21,541 bases of DNA, taken from contig JAGLBF010000006.1 of NCBI GenBank assembly GCA_018260375.1, forward strand, positions 1-21,541, written 5' to 3'. This DNA is from Deinococcus sp. (lineage in GTDB: Bacteria; Deinococcota; Deinococci; Deinococcales; Deinococcaceae). The translations under genes and the position numbers were made by a program. Of the stretch, positions 6,708-14,154 are shown piece by piece. The first letter of the stretch is position 1. The number at the start of each line of letters is the position of its first letter. The notes under the pieces are model-generated. The model searched no databases, had not been told where the DNA came from, and saw nothing but the letters and a program-made list of their open reading frames with translations.

Positions 6708-6966
6708 CGTGGTGGCATGATAGGTCATAGCGCAGGTGCGGCCTTTACAACAGTATAGAAATTATAGGGGCGTTTTTCGGCCTATATACCGCAACAACTT
6801 TTCAATTGCCGTATGTTTTTATTCACTCAGTGACCATAATATATTAGCAGCGAGCTACGCAGCAGCAAGAGAGAATGTCACCGCCGCTCATCATTCATCT
6901 GGGCCAGCTACTTACTTCTTCCGCCTTTTATATTATCTAGCACCCCTCATCTAGCACCACCTTTGC

Positions 6967-6972
6967 TACACT
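6967..6972 (+). promoter_or_regulatory. Leaderless -10 box for lipoprotein gene
   Basis: TACACT ends six bases before the ATG at 6979, as for trmFO and PPK2. No -35 box is evident. Confidence 0.55.
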
Positions 6973-6978
6973 GCCACT

Positions 6979-7539
6979 ATGCGCTTACCTGTTGCTCTGT
7001 CCCTGCTGGCCCTGACCCTGCTGTCCTCGTGTGCGCCTACCCTCAGGGGCGACACACGGCTTAAGGCTTTGGCTCCCGCCCTGACAGGCACTTATAACGG
7101 CACGGGGCAGGCAGGGCTGCTCAAAAACGCCTACCGTATGTTGCTCAATATTGACCCCAGGACGGGCCGCGCGGACGCAGTGCTGACCAATACCAGCCTG
7201 AACAAGGTGTACCCTGCCAGCGGCACGTTCACGCTCTTTGGCGAACAGGGCGGTATGCTCAACTTGCAACTGTTTGAGGGCAAGCGCGAGGCAGGTACGC
7301 TGCAACTGCGGCTCACACGCGGGGATACTACAAATGCAGAGCCTACGGTACAGGCCGAGGGCAAACTCAACACCCTGCTGTTCAACTTTCAAATGAATCT
7401 GCAAAAGGTGAATAACCCTATGCCCTTGCCACGCTTTTTGCCTGATGTACCGCCCAGCCAGTCGCAATACCCAGGCCAAGTGAGCCCCGCCAACATGGAG
7501 AGTCAGCCTGTCTATGTGACCCCTACCCCTAGAAACTAA
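6979..7539 (+). CDS. Predicted lipoprotein of unknown function
   Basis: I do not recognise the family. The 186-aa product begins MRLPVALSLLALTLLSSCAP, a typical lipoprotein signal with lipobox LSSC (Cys18), so it is probably exported and lipid-anchored. The mature part contains GTYNGTGQAGL, AYRMLLNIDPRTGRADAVLTN and a run of alternating hydrophobic residues suggesting a beta-rich fold. It ends in a Pro/Gln-rich low-complexity tail (PSQSQYPGQV...). ATG at 6979 is supported by TACACT at 6967. The gene stands alone, faces the CopC-like gene tail to tail, and is followed by a hairpin at 7563. No link to copper is visible, as it lacks Cys/His/Met-rich motifs. Confidence 0.75.
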   Translation: MRLPVALSLLALTLLSSCAPTLRGDTRLKALAPALTGTYNGTGQAGLLKNAYRMLLNIDPRTGRADAVLTNTSLNKVYPASGTFTLFGEQGGMLNLQLFEGKREAGTLQLRLTRGDTTNAEPTVQAEGKLNTLLFNFQMNLQKVNNPMPLPRFLPDVPPSQSQYPGQVSPANMESQPVYVTPTPRN

Positions 7540-7562
7540 AAGGATAAGTGCCAATAAATTAG

Positions 7563-7586
7563 CTTTAAGCTACCAGGCGCTTAAAG
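7563..7586. terminator. Hairpin between convergent genes (possible bidirectional terminator)
   Basis: CTTTAAGC and GCTTAAAG form a perfect 8-bp stem around an 8-nt loop, 23 bases after the lipoprotein stop and in the spacer before the CopC stop. The stem is A+T-rich and no long T-run follows, so intrinsic termination is uncertain. The rest of 7587-7664 shows nothing else. Confidence 0.4.
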
Positions 7587-7664
7587 AAGAACCTACTGCT
7601 AGATAATTGTATATATTCTTACTCCCGATGGCTTTCTTTCATCGTATAGCGCAAGCATTAAAAG

Positions 7665-8060
7665 TCACCTGACATTAAAACTGCTCTGGCCCATCACAGG
7701 GTGGCCGTCATCAGACAAAATGTGCCACACCACCACATACGCCCCTGCTTTGAGATGAGGCTTGAGTGGCAACCTTAGGCGCGCCGCCGAACCTGTTAAT
7801 TGGGGGCAAGTATCTATGCGTGCCGCGTCACAGCCTTTGGTAGGGGCGACAGTGGCGGCAAACTGTTCGGGGGTTTGGCCTGCGGGAACAGCATAGACCC
7901 AAAACTGCGAAAACCGCAGATTAATCGGCTCGCTCAAGTCTAGGGTGACGGCACGCGGCGCACTCACCACTGCGCCCGAGCCAGGGACAATACGGGTAAT
8001 TTCGGTGTGAGCCAGCGCACTGCCACAGCAGGCAAGCATCAAAAGCACCGCACGCCTCAT
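7665..8060 (-). CDS. CopC-domain periplasmic copper-binding protein
   Basis: The 131-aa product is a short exported CopC-like protein. The signal peptide (MRRAVLLMLACCGSALA) would leave His as the mature N-terminus (HTEITRIVPGSGA), the first copper ligand in CopC. The other Cu(II) ligands are in SDDGHPVMGQSSF (Asp and His of the DxH signature). VTLDLSEPINLRFSQFWVY and GAYVVVWHILS are typical CopC strands. There is no CopD membrane domain fused or adjacent. The start at 8060 overlaps the stop of the YcnI-like gene by four bases (ATGA), so the two are translationally coupled. It probably binds copper outside the membrane for storage or hand-over. Confidence 0.9.
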   Translation of the reverse strand: MRRAVLLMLACCGSALAHTEITRIVPGSGAVVSAPRAVTLDLSEPINLRFSQFWVYAVPAGQTPEQFAATVAPTKGCDAARIDTCPQLTGSAARLRLPLKPHLKAGAYVVVWHILSDDGHPVMGQSSFNVR

Positions 8061-8506
8061 CTGACGGTTACGACGCTAGCAGGGTAGCCCACTTCGGTGT
8101 TGTCCCAGGCCACCACGCTGCCATCAGCATACGTCTGGTATACCTTCCACACCAACGACGTAGGCGCGGCGGGGTTATGGGCCTGTAAATAAAAACGGCC
8201 GAATTCCTGCGGAGCAATGCGGCCTTGCCAGGTAACTTCGGTGATAAGCCCCGCCTCATTGGTCTTGACGGTGCGGGTAAAACCAGGCTGCACCAAAAAG
8301 CGCGACACCGTGAGGCCTTGCGGAATCAGCACACGAACGGCGGTGGTGGCTACGGCCTTTTCGGTAGGCACATTGAGGCGGTAGACCTCATAGGCGGCAA
8401 GTGCGCTTTCGCTGCTGCCTAGCTCGGTTTTCACGGTGGCGTGCGCCAACGCAGGCGCGCTGCTGAGCAGCAACAAAAGGGCGGCGGACATAAAGCGGTT
8501 CAACAT
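8057..8506 (-). CDS. YcnI-like copper-binding protein (DUF1775)
   Basis: This 149-aa exported protein has a signal peptide MLNRFMSAALLLLLSSAPALA, with predicted cleavage before HATVK. YcnI-family proteins bind Cu(II) through this N-terminal His with a conserved Glu and Trp. NVPTEKA and DGSVVAWD here fit those positions. PGFTRTVKTNEAGLITEVTWQG and QEFGRFYLQA match the family core. It lacks the C-terminal transmembrane helix often found in YcnI. ATG at 8506 has an AGGAG eight bases upstream, so unlike many genes here it is not leaderless. It lies between the DUF2946-like and CopC-like genes, a known copper-linked context. Confidence 0.9.
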   Translation of the reverse strand: MLNRFMSAALLLLLSSAPALAHATVKTELGSSESALAAYEVYRLNVPTEKAVATTAVRVLIPQGLTVSRFLVQPGFTRTVKTNEAGLITEVTWQGRIAPQEFGRFYLQAHNPAAPTSLVWKVYQTYADGSVVAWDNTEVGYPASVVTVR

Positions 8507-8516
8507 GGTGTGTTCT

Positions 8517-8542
8517 CCTGTACTGAAGGCCTGTACTCAAGG
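8517..8542. repeat. Two 13-bp tandem units in the YcnI 5' region
   Basis: CCTGTACTGAAGG and CCTGTACTCAAGG (12 of 13 identical) are adjacent. Read on the minus strand, the copy nearer the gene runs directly into the AGGAG ribosome site. The duplication lies between the DUF2946-like stop and the YcnI-like start. Confidence 0.75.
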
Positions 8543-8584
8543 CAGGTGCAGACGTCTACGGGTAGCTCAACGGGATCAGTAAAG

Positions 8585-8965
8585 TCACCCAGGAGGAGCG
8601 CGGGCCAGGTAACAGCGCGTCACACAAAGCCACAGCCGCCAGACGGTGATACGAAGCCAGGTTGCCGCCACCAACACGGGCGACAGAGGCGCCGTTTGCC
8701 CTACAGCCAGCGCAAAGGCGAGGCCAAAACAAAACGGGCAGTGGCCTGCATGGTCATGTTGAGGGTAGTCATGCTGGGGGCGGTCATGTTGAGGTGCGTG
8801 GGGTTGCAAGACGTGCATGTCGCAGCTTTGCCCCTGTGGCGCAGCATCAAACAGGGCTTGCCAGTAGTGATCTTGCTGCTCACGGGTAACATAGGCCAGC
8901 GAAGCGCACAGGCACAGCAGCGCCAACAGTGCCCGTTGTATACCTTGCCCCAAAGTTGTCACCAC
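8585..8965 (-). CDS. DUF2946-like small His-rich membrane protein
   Basis: The 126-aa product resembles DUF2946 proteins, which are often encoded near copper genes. It has a hydrophobic N-terminal segment (about 9-26), a His-rich hydrophilic loop with three exact PQHDx pentapeptides (58-72), then AGHCPFCF (73-80, CxxC). A second hydrophobic segment (82-118) and the ARAPP tail typical of the family follow. The Cys/His set suggests metal binding near the membrane. The start is GTG at 8965 (a second GTG follows at 8962). No Shine-Dalgarno sequence is clear, and TACGCT lies about ten bases upstream on the minus strand. It is first in the unit with the YcnI-like and CopC-like genes, separated from YcnI by 78 bases. 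The function is unproven. Confidence 0.75.
   Translation of the reverse strand: MVTTLGQGIQRALLALLCLCASLAYVTREQQDHYWQALFDAAPQGQSCDMHVLQPHAPQHDRPQHDYPQHDHAGHCPFCFGLAFALAVGQTAPLSPVLVAATWLRITVWRLWLCVTRCYLARAPPG
8750..8794 (-). repeat. 15-bp coding tandem repeat (PQHDx x3)
   Basis: Three consecutive 15-bp units encode PQHDR, PQHDY and PQHDH in the DUF2946-like protein. A partly related HAPQHD precedes them. The repeats raise the number of histidines just before the HCPFC motif. Confidence 0.85.
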
Positions 8966-9068
8966 GTTGAGGCCCAGCGTAAATCAAAATGTAAGCCAAC
9001 ACACCTGACAAATAACCCGGCGATATGGAAAGCCTATCAACGCTTCACCCCGCAGAGGGACGGCGCTT

Positions 9069-9193
9069 TATTCCAGCATAGTATTCCAGCACAGCAAGAA
9101 AGGCGCCGCCCGCCCACCGCGAAATGCGGTACGTTTTGCCGCGCCCGCTGGCCTCTTTTCATCGCGTTTTGACAGGGTGTAATCAGAAGCCCT
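9069..9193 (+). repeat. Family-2 dispersed repeat copy (diverged)
   Basis: TATTCCAGCA occurs twice (9069 and 9081). TTCCAGCACAGCAAGAAAGG followed by CGCCGCCCGC matches the block at about 2752-2782, and GGCCTCTTTTCA and the bases after it match 2830-2862 with the same spacing. It occupies most of 8966-9233. I see no gene there. Confidence 0.45.
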
Positions 9194-9233
9194 ATCAACT
9201 CCTGCTCCTGCATCCCTGCTTGAGCGGCCCCCC

Positions 9234-9239
9234 TATACT
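9234..9239 (+). promoter_or_regulatory. Leaderless -10 box for 77-aa gene
   Basis: TATACT is followed by seven bases and ATG at 9247. This supports the short start rather than an upstream in-frame ATG at 9124, which would add 41 residues encoded within repeat sequence. Confidence 0.6.
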
Positions 9240-9246
9240 GGCTACC

Positions 9247-9480
9247 ATGGGAACCGAGAACAGTAAACTTGCTATTTTGTACCGCTCAGAGCCGTACTGG
9301 ACGGCGCGGGCCATGCAGGAGCAGGGTAGTCAGTTTTTTCAGCATCTGGGTGCGGCCCTGCAAGCGGCTGATCTATCTAACCGCTACCGCATTTTTGAGG
9401 GCTGGGCCGTGGAATGCTGGGACTTTTATCAACGCGGCCTGGAGTTACAAAAGGGCGAGGAAAGCAGCGCTACGCTATAA
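9247..9480 (+). CDS. Unknown 77-aa protein upstream of msrB
   Basis: I do not recognise this protein. It begins MGTENSKLAILYRSEPYWTARAM and contains several aromatics (Tyr, Trp, Phe), with helical-looking stretches FFQHLGAALQAADL and ECWDFYQRGLELQKG. It has no signal peptide, no membrane segment, and a single Cys in AVECWDF. The start is chosen from the TATACT box seven bases upstream. The stop is three bases before the msrB ATG, so the two may be co-transcribed, although msrB also has its own possible -10 box within this gene. Codon use resembles the neighbours, which supports it being real. Confidence 0.65.
   Translation: MGTENSKLAILYRSEPYWTARAMQEQGSQFFQHLGAALQAADLSNRYRIFEGWAVECWDFYQRGLELQKGEESSATL
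9471..9476 (+). promoter_or_regulatory. Possible internal leaderless -10 box for msrB
   Basis: TACGCT lies seven bases before the msrB ATG, and no Shine-Dalgarno sequence is close enough (GAGGAAAG is about 20 bases upstream). It lies in the last codons of the preceding gene. Confidence 0.35.
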
Positions 9481-9483
9481 AGT

Positions 9484-9930
<447 letters not shown>

Positions 9931-10045
9931 GTGCACGTAGAGCGCTACGGCTTAGTAGAGGGGGCTTACCCGCGCCTCGGCCAGTGACCAACAGCCGAGC
10001 GAAAGCGGCCTACGGCCTTGCTACCATTCACCCGCTCCCTTCGCC

Positions 10046-10051
10046 TACAAT
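10046..10051 (+). promoter_or_regulatory. Leaderless -10 box for PIG-L deacetylase
   Basis: TACAAT is followed by seven bases and ATG at 10059. The box overlaps an in-frame ATG at 10050, so the real start is more likely 10059. The spacer 9931-10045 shows only a small CGTAG/CTACG hairpin after msrB and no gene. Confidence 0.6.
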
Positions 10052-10058
10052 GCGTACT

Positions 10059-10883
10059 ATGACTACCCTGCCGACCATCATGGCTATTTTTGCCCACCCC
10101 GACGACGAAGCATTTAGTGTAGGCGGCACGCTGACCCACTATGCTCGCAAAGGGGTAAAGGTGGTGTTGGTGTGCGCTACACGCGGTGAAGCAGGCAAAA
10201 TCACTGACCCCAATATGACCATCACCGACCTAGGACAGCAGCGTGAGGCCGAACTCAGGCGCGCCACCGCTGCCCTAGAAATCCCCGAGCCTATCTTTAT
10301 GGATTTGCACGATTCGGGCCGCTACGAGCGCACCCGCTATGACGACCCCAAGGCGCTGATGAACCTCACGCCGCTGCAAATAGAAACGCCGCTGCGCGAC
10401 CTCATCGCCGAACACCAGCCACAAGTGCTGATCACCTTTGATCCGCACGGCGCTTACGGTCACATTGACCACCTGCAAATACAGCGCGCGACCACCGCCG
10501 CCTTTTTTAGCACAGGCCACCTGCCCTACGGCGGCCCCCAGCGGCTCTTTTTTACGGTTGGTACAGCGGGCCTAAACCCGGGCCTCAGCCGCATGGGTGA
10601 TAACCTAGACCCCAACTTGTACGGTGTGTCACAAAGCACTATTGCGCTCAGGATGAATGTAAAACCCTACGCCGAACAAAAAAAGGCCGCCCTCGCCGCA
10701 CACGGCTCACAGATGGGCGAAACCAGCGTGATAGGCCGTCTCAGCCCCGAAGAGCGCCAACAGATGGAAACCCAGTTGCTGGGCGTAGAAGCCTACGCCA
10801 TTGGCGGCACGCGCACCAGCCTGAATCTGCCGCTGCGGGGGCTTTTTGACGGAATACCAGGCTTTGAGACACTTGACGGATAA
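10059..10883 (+). CDS. PIG-L/LmbE-family zinc deacetylase
   Basis: The 274-aa product is a zinc-dependent N-deacetylase of the LmbE/PIG-L fold, acting on N-acetylglucosamine-type conjugates. AHPDDE (12-17) gives the metal and base residues, and GHIDH (134-138) the later His ligands. LVCATRGEAGK and QREAELRRATAALEI are common family blocks. Bacillithiol-type thiol synthesis (BshB) is one possible role in Deinococcus, but nothing nearby confirms it and mycothiol- or sugar-related roles remain open. The start at 10059 is supported by TACAAT at 10046. Alternative in-frame starts at 10050 or 9984 would need a different promoter. It is monocistronic and followed by a MITE copy. Confidence 0.88.
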   Translation: MTTLPTIMAIFAHPDDEAFSVGGTLTHYARKGVKVVLVCATRGEAGKITDPNMTITDLGQQREAELRRATAALEIPEPIFMDLHDSGRYERTRYDDPKALMNLTPLQIETPLRDLIAEHQPQVLITFDPHGAYGHIDHLQIQRATTAAFFSTGHLPYGGPQRLFFTVGTAGLNPGLSRMGDNLDPNLYGVSQSTIALRMNVKPYAEQKKAALAAHGSQMGETSVIGRLSPEERQQMETQLLGVEAYAIGGTRTSLNLPLRGLFDGIPGFETLDG

Positions 10884-10910
10884 AGCAAGGCAACAAAAGG
10901 CAAGGTAACA

Positions 10911-10935
10911 GGGCGTATAGGCCTTATTATACGGA
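10911..10935. repeat. Small hairpin overlapping the MITE left end
   Basis: CGTATA, eight loop bases and TATACG form a 6-bp palindrome that spans the left junction of the repeat at 10930. It arises about 30 bases after the deacetylase stop. It may help termination, but there is no T-run. Confidence 0.35.
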
Positions 10936-11066
10936 TTCCGATTGATTCAGTGCAGTTCTGAATCAATCAGGGCGGACGCGAGTGGGAACAGCATACGGAT
11001 TGCGCGGTATGGAGCCGCAGGCGGCGCTTTTCCGACTGTGGTGGAATTTAGCGGCAGTCCGTATTA
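10927..11066 (+). repeat. Complete MITE-like element with TTA target duplication
   Basis: The element spans 10930-11063 (134 bp), starting TACGGATTCC and ending GCAGTCCGTA, so the termini are inverted (TACGGA/TCCGTA). Direct TTA copies flank it at 10927-10929 and 11064-11066. Internally it has a 9-bp hairpin GATTGATTC/GAATCAATC (10940-10968), the GCGAGTGGGAAC block, a second TACGGA terminus-like motif at about 10994, and GCCGCAGGCGGC (11014-11025). It is nearly identical to 20204-20336 over the right two thirds. It has no coding capacity. It sits 41 bases upstream of the ABC ATPase start, so it could affect that promoter or terminate the deacetylase transcript. Confidence 0.85.
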
Positions 11067-11103
11067 CGCCCTTAACCTTTACGCCTAACAGGAACCCACC
11101 ACA

Positions 11104-11847
11104 GTGCTAAACATTCAAGAGCTGGGCAAAGATTACGGTGACTTTAGCGCACTGCGGAGCGTATCTCTGCAGGCATACGGTGGCGAGATATTCGGACTGT
11201 TGGGGGCCAACGGTGCGGGCAAAACCACGCTGCTGCGCCTGCTCAGCACGCTGCTTAGCCCTAGCAGAGGCACGGCAACGGTGGCAGGCTACGACATTCG
11301 CACACAGGCGCAGCAGGTACGCCGCATGATTGGCCTGGTCAGCGGCGGCATGGGCCTGAGTGACCGCCTGACGGGGCGTGAAACCTTGCAGTATTTTGGA
11401 GCGCTGCATGGCCTAAGGCCCGCGCAAACCGCGCAGCGCATTGACATCCTCACCATGCAGCTGGGGTTAGAACAGGTGCTTGACGAGCGTGCAGGCGGCT
11501 TTTCTACGGGCATGAAACAAAAAGTGGTGGTGGCCCGCGCCCTGATCCACGACCCGCCTGTCATTTTTCTAGACGAAGCCACCAGCGGCCTGGACGTGCT
11601 GGCCCGCCGCCAACTGCTTGACCTGGCGCTCAACTTGCGCGCTCCTGACCGCCTTATCGTCTACTCTACGCATGTGATGAGCGAGGTAGAAGAACTGTGT
11701 GACCGCGTGGCTGTGATTTCAGGTGGTGAAGTGGTTCAAACCGGCACGGTGCAAGCACTGATTGCGGACACCGGCACAGGCAACCTAGAGCGGGCCTTTT
11801 TTGAGATGCTGCGTAGGCAGCAAGAGGCGCGTGTGAGCAAGGCATGA
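11104..11847 (+). CDS. ABC transporter ATPase (NatA-like exporter subunit)
   Basis: The 247-aa cytosolic ATP-binding subunit has Walker A GANGAGKTT (34-42), signature FSTGMKQ (133-139), Walker B VIFLDE (153-158), D-loop SGLD and switch His190 in STHVMSE. The GMKQK signature is typical of NatA-type and related ABC-2 exporter ATPases. The Q-loop region reads GLVSGGMG, with no glutamine. The start is GTG at 11104, with AGGAA about ten bases upstream. Its stop overlaps the permease ATG by four bases (ATGA), so the two subunits are made together. NatAB pumps Na+ in Bacillus; substrate identity here is not established. Confidence 0.92.
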   Translation: MLNIQELGKDYGDFSALRSVSLQAYGGEIFGLLGANGAGKTTLLRLLSTLLSPSRGTATVAGYDIRTQAQQVRRMIGLVSGGMGLSDRLTGRETLQYFGALHGLRPAQTAQRIDILTMQLGLEQVLDERAGGFSTGMKQKVVVARALIHDPPVIFLDEATSGLDVLARRQLLDLALNLRAPDRLIVYSTHVMSEVEELCDRVAVISGGEVVQTGTVQALIADTGTGNLERAFFEMLRRQQEARVSKA

Positions 11848-13067
11848 TCTCACTTTGGACAGTCACCCGCCAAGAACTGTTGTCTACCTGGCGCGACAAA
11901 CGCACGCTGAGCAGTAGCATTTTGGTGCCGCTGCTGGTTATCCCGCTGATCACCGTCGGCCTGCCGCTGCTGATGAGCAACCTGATCGGGGGCCAAAAAG
12001 ACCGCCAGCAAACGGTGGGCGTGGTCGGTACCCTGCCGCCCGAACTGCGTGCCGAGTTGCTGGGACCAACAGGCCACAATGTGCGCTTGGTGCAGCTTGA
12101 GCACTCCAAAGCTGCCGTGCAGTCGGGGCAGGCTGACGCGGTGGTGGAGGTTAAGACTCCGCTGCCCACCCAAGCAGGAACGGGCCAAACGGGGCAACTC
12201 AGCCTGTATTACAAGGTGGGCAACCTGAAGGCCGAAAGCGGCGCAGCGGGTAAAGTAACTGCCGCCGTAGAGCGGTATAACCGTGTACTGGTGGGCCGCA
12301 AACTGCACAGCTTGGGGCTAGATGACAGCCTGCTGACCCCTGTAAAGCTGCAAAAAGTGGATGCCAGCAACCCTGCCGAAAGCAGCAGCGGCGCACTGGC
12401 GTTTATCATCCCGCTGTTTTTGTTGCAGTTTATTTTGGCAGGTGCTACTGCTGCCGCCACCGACGCCACGGCAGGCGAGCGCGAGCGTAGCACCTTTGAA
12501 GCGCTGCTTGCCACGCCCGCTCCGCGCAGCACTTTATTACTGGGCAAGCTGCTCGCCACCACCCTCACGGCGCTGACAGCCGCCGCCTTTAGCGTGCTGG
12601 GCCTGACCCTCAGCGCGCCGCTGGCACTACTGCTAACCCCCGCAGGTCAGGGTGCAGCCCAAAAAGCCACCCAAGCGGCCTTTGGCGGCTCTCTACAACT
12701 GGGCCTGGGCGGGCTGGGAGCGCTGCTACTGACGGCAGCGGCGTCGGCCCTGCTGATCAGTGCGCTGCTGCTCACACTGTCACTATTTGCCCGGTCGGTG
12801 CGCGAAGCCCAGACCCTCATCGCGCCGCTGAGCCTGTTGATTGTGCTACCCGCCACACTGCTACAATTTGCCGACTTTTTGCACACCTCTCCCCTGCTGT
12901 ATACCCTGCCACTGGTCGGCGGCATGCTGAGCATTTTGGACACCGTAAAAGGTGTGCTGACCACCGAGCACCTGCTGCTGAGTCTCAGCGGCAACGTGCT
13001 GGCGGCGGCGTTGCTCGGCGCTGTAGCTGTGCGGCTCTTTGGGCGCGAAGGAGTGGCATTTAGGTAG
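11844..13067 (+). CDS. ABC-2 type transporter permease (NatB-like)
   Basis: This 407-aa membrane protein has the ABC-2 exporter layout. One helix lies near the N-terminus (about 24-46), then a large extracytoplasmic domain (about 50-180), then a cluster of about five helices toward the C-terminus. The cytosolic motif GERERSTFEALLATP after the second helix matches the conserved GE-E-STLE-LL-TP coupling motif of this family. It pairs with the upstream ATPase through an ATGA overlap. Likely exported substrates include ions or drugs; NatB-like is the closest label I can support. The gene is complete and ends before a spacer carrying a repeat fragment. Confidence 0.88.
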   Translation: MISLWTVTRQELLSTWRDKRTLSSSILVPLLVIPLITVGLPLLMSNLIGGQKDRQQTVGVVGTLPPELRAELLGPTGHNVRLVQLEHSKAAVQSGQADAVVEVKTPLPTQAGTGQTGQLSLYYKVGNLKAESGAAGKVTAAVERYNRVLVGRKLHSLGLDDSLLTPVKLQKVDASNPAESSSGALAFIIPLFLLQFILAGATAAATDATAGERERSTFEALLATPAPRSTLLLGKLLATTLTALTAAAFSVLGLTLSAPLALLLTPAGQGAAQKATQAAFGGSLQLGLGGLGALLLTAAASALLISALLLTLSLFARSVREAQTLIAPLSLLIVLPATLLQFADFLHTSPLLYTLPLVGGMLSILDTVKGVLTTEHLLLSLSGNVLAAALLGAVAVRLFGREGVAFR

Positions 13068-13110
13068 GGGCGGGAAGCAACACGGCAATACAGACGGCGA
13101 CTTGAGCCGT

Positions 13111-13133
13111 ATTAAAGCGGCAGTCCGTATAAG
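13111..13133 (+). repeat. MITE right-end fragment
   Basis: AGCGGCAGTCCGTA (13116-13129), followed by TAA, repeats the right terminus of the element at 10930-11063. Only this end is recognisable. Between 13068 and 13208 no gene is seen. Confidence 0.55.
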
Positions 13134-13208
13134 AGGGCGAGAAACTTAGGATACACAGGCCCCAGCACATCTTTACGCCTTCCTTGCCCCATGCCCGCAC
13201 TGCTGGCC

Positions 13209-13214
13209 TACAAT
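13209..13214 (+). promoter_or_regulatory. Probable -10 box for the Asp23-nusB unit
   Basis: TACAAT lies 11 bases before the ATG at 13226, predicting a transcript with a leader of only a few bases. TTGCCC lies 19 bases upstream as a poor -35 candidate. No Shine-Dalgarno sequence is evident. Confidence 0.45.
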
Positions 13215-13225
13215 GGTGAGCAATT

Positions 13226-13666
13226 ATGGAACTTGAAATCAGCAAGCATGTGCTCAATGACATCGCCACGGCAGCCGTAGAGCGCCTGGAGGGTATAGAG
13301 ATTGCCCCCGCCACGAACCGCGACACGGCCCGCGATACCGCCGCCGCTCTTACCGGTTTGACTCCCAGCACCATCAGCACGGCGATAAGTGGCAGCAATC
13401 TCAACCCCGCTGACCTAACCCTGCCGCGCCGCCCCCGCGCCCTCAAAATCACCCGTGACGGCCAGCAGGTGACGCTAGATGTGGGCGTAAATATAGAATA
13501 CGGGCGCAACTTGCTGAGTCTGGCCCACAAAGCGCGCACCGCCATTGCCGAAAATATTGAGTTGATGACGGGCCTCAAAGTGCGCGAAATCAACGTGACC
13601 GTGCAGGGCCTGTACCTGCCCGCCCCCCAAGCTGGGGCACATAGCCAGCAAGGAGGCCAGGCGTGA
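13226..13666 (+). CDS. Asp23/Gls24 family protein
   Basis: This 146-aa protein of the Asp23/Gls24 (DUF322) family is usually linked to cell-envelope homeostasis or stress in Gram-positives and found widely beside nusB. The pattern ISKHVLNDIATAAVERLEGI at the N-terminus and TRDGQQVTLDVGVNIEYG followed by TGLKVREINVTVQGL near the C-terminus fits the family. A linker with proline and arginine (LTLPRRPRALKI) lies between. It has no signal peptide or membrane segment. The start follows a TACAAT box. The stop overlaps the nusB GTG by four bases, so the two are coupled, an arrangement also seen in other phyla. The biochemical role is unknown. Confidence 0.88.
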   Translation: MELEISKHVLNDIATAAVERLEGIEIAPATNRDTARDTAAALTGLTPSTISTAISGSNLNPADLTLPRRPRALKITRDGQQVTLDVGVNIEYGRNLLSLAHKARTAIAENIELMTGLKVREINVTVQGLYLPAPQAGAHSQQGGQA

Positions 13667-14154
13667 CCCGCCGCGAGCGCGCCGCCGCGCCTCCTGTCGG
13701 CACCCGCCGCGCTGCCCGCGAGTTTGCCTTTCGGGTGCTCTTTCAATCGGAGCAAGGCAGTCTCAGCTTGCCCGAGGTCTTTGGCCGCGCCGAGGGCGAC
13801 ATGCTCACTGTCAACGAAACCTACGCCCACCTCAACCCCGAAGCCCTCAGCTTTGCCCGCGAGCTGGCGTACGGCTACCATGACCACTCCGGCGAGATAG
13901 ATGAGCTGCTGCGGCGCACCATACGCGGCTGGAGCTTTGAGCAAATGGCCCAAACTGACCTTAACGTGCTGCGCCTCGCCACCTTTGAAATGACCCACAC
14001 CAGCGAACCACACCCGCCAATTATTGAAAGCGCTGTGCGTATTGCCCGCAAATACGGCGGCGAAGACTCAGGCCGCTTTGTCAACGGCGTACTGGGCGGC
14101 CTATCGCGCAAACTGGGCGCAGCCGGGCAAGAGAGCCGACCCAGCCAAGAGTGA
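13663..14154 (+). CDS. nusB: Transcription antitermination factor NusB
   Basis: This 163-aa all-helical RNA-binding protein acts with NusE (S10) on boxA sites for rRNA operon antitermination. Family blocks are RRAAREFAFRVLFQSEQG at the N-terminus, WSFEQMAQTDLNVLRLATFEM in the middle, and PPIIESAVRIARKYGGEDSGRFVNGVLGG near the C-terminus. The start is GTG at 13663, overlapping the Asp23/Gls24 stop (GTGA). An Arg/Ala/Pro-rich extension of about 15 residues precedes the core and may aid RNA contact. The stop TGA is also the first unit of a 15-bp tandem repeat. No other nus gene is nearby. Confidence 0.95.
   Translation: MTRRERAAAPPVGTRRAAREFAFRVLFQSEQGSLSLPEVFGRAEGDMLTVNETYAHLNPEALSFARELAYGYHDHSGEIDELLRRTIRGWSFEQMAQTDLNVLRLATFEMTHTSEPHPPIIESAVRIARKYGGEDSGRFVNGVLGGLSRKLGAAGQESRPSQE

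Noticed and set aside
9124..9246. N-terminal extension of the 77-aa protein from ATG 9124
   Set aside because: The extension is translated from family-2 repeat sequence, and a TATACT box lies directly before the ATG at 9247.
13060..14013. Long minus-strand open frame of 317 codons over Asp23/Gls24 and nusB
   Set aside because: It lies opposite two clear genes, has no recognisable domain, and is explained by high-G+C codon bias on the other strand.
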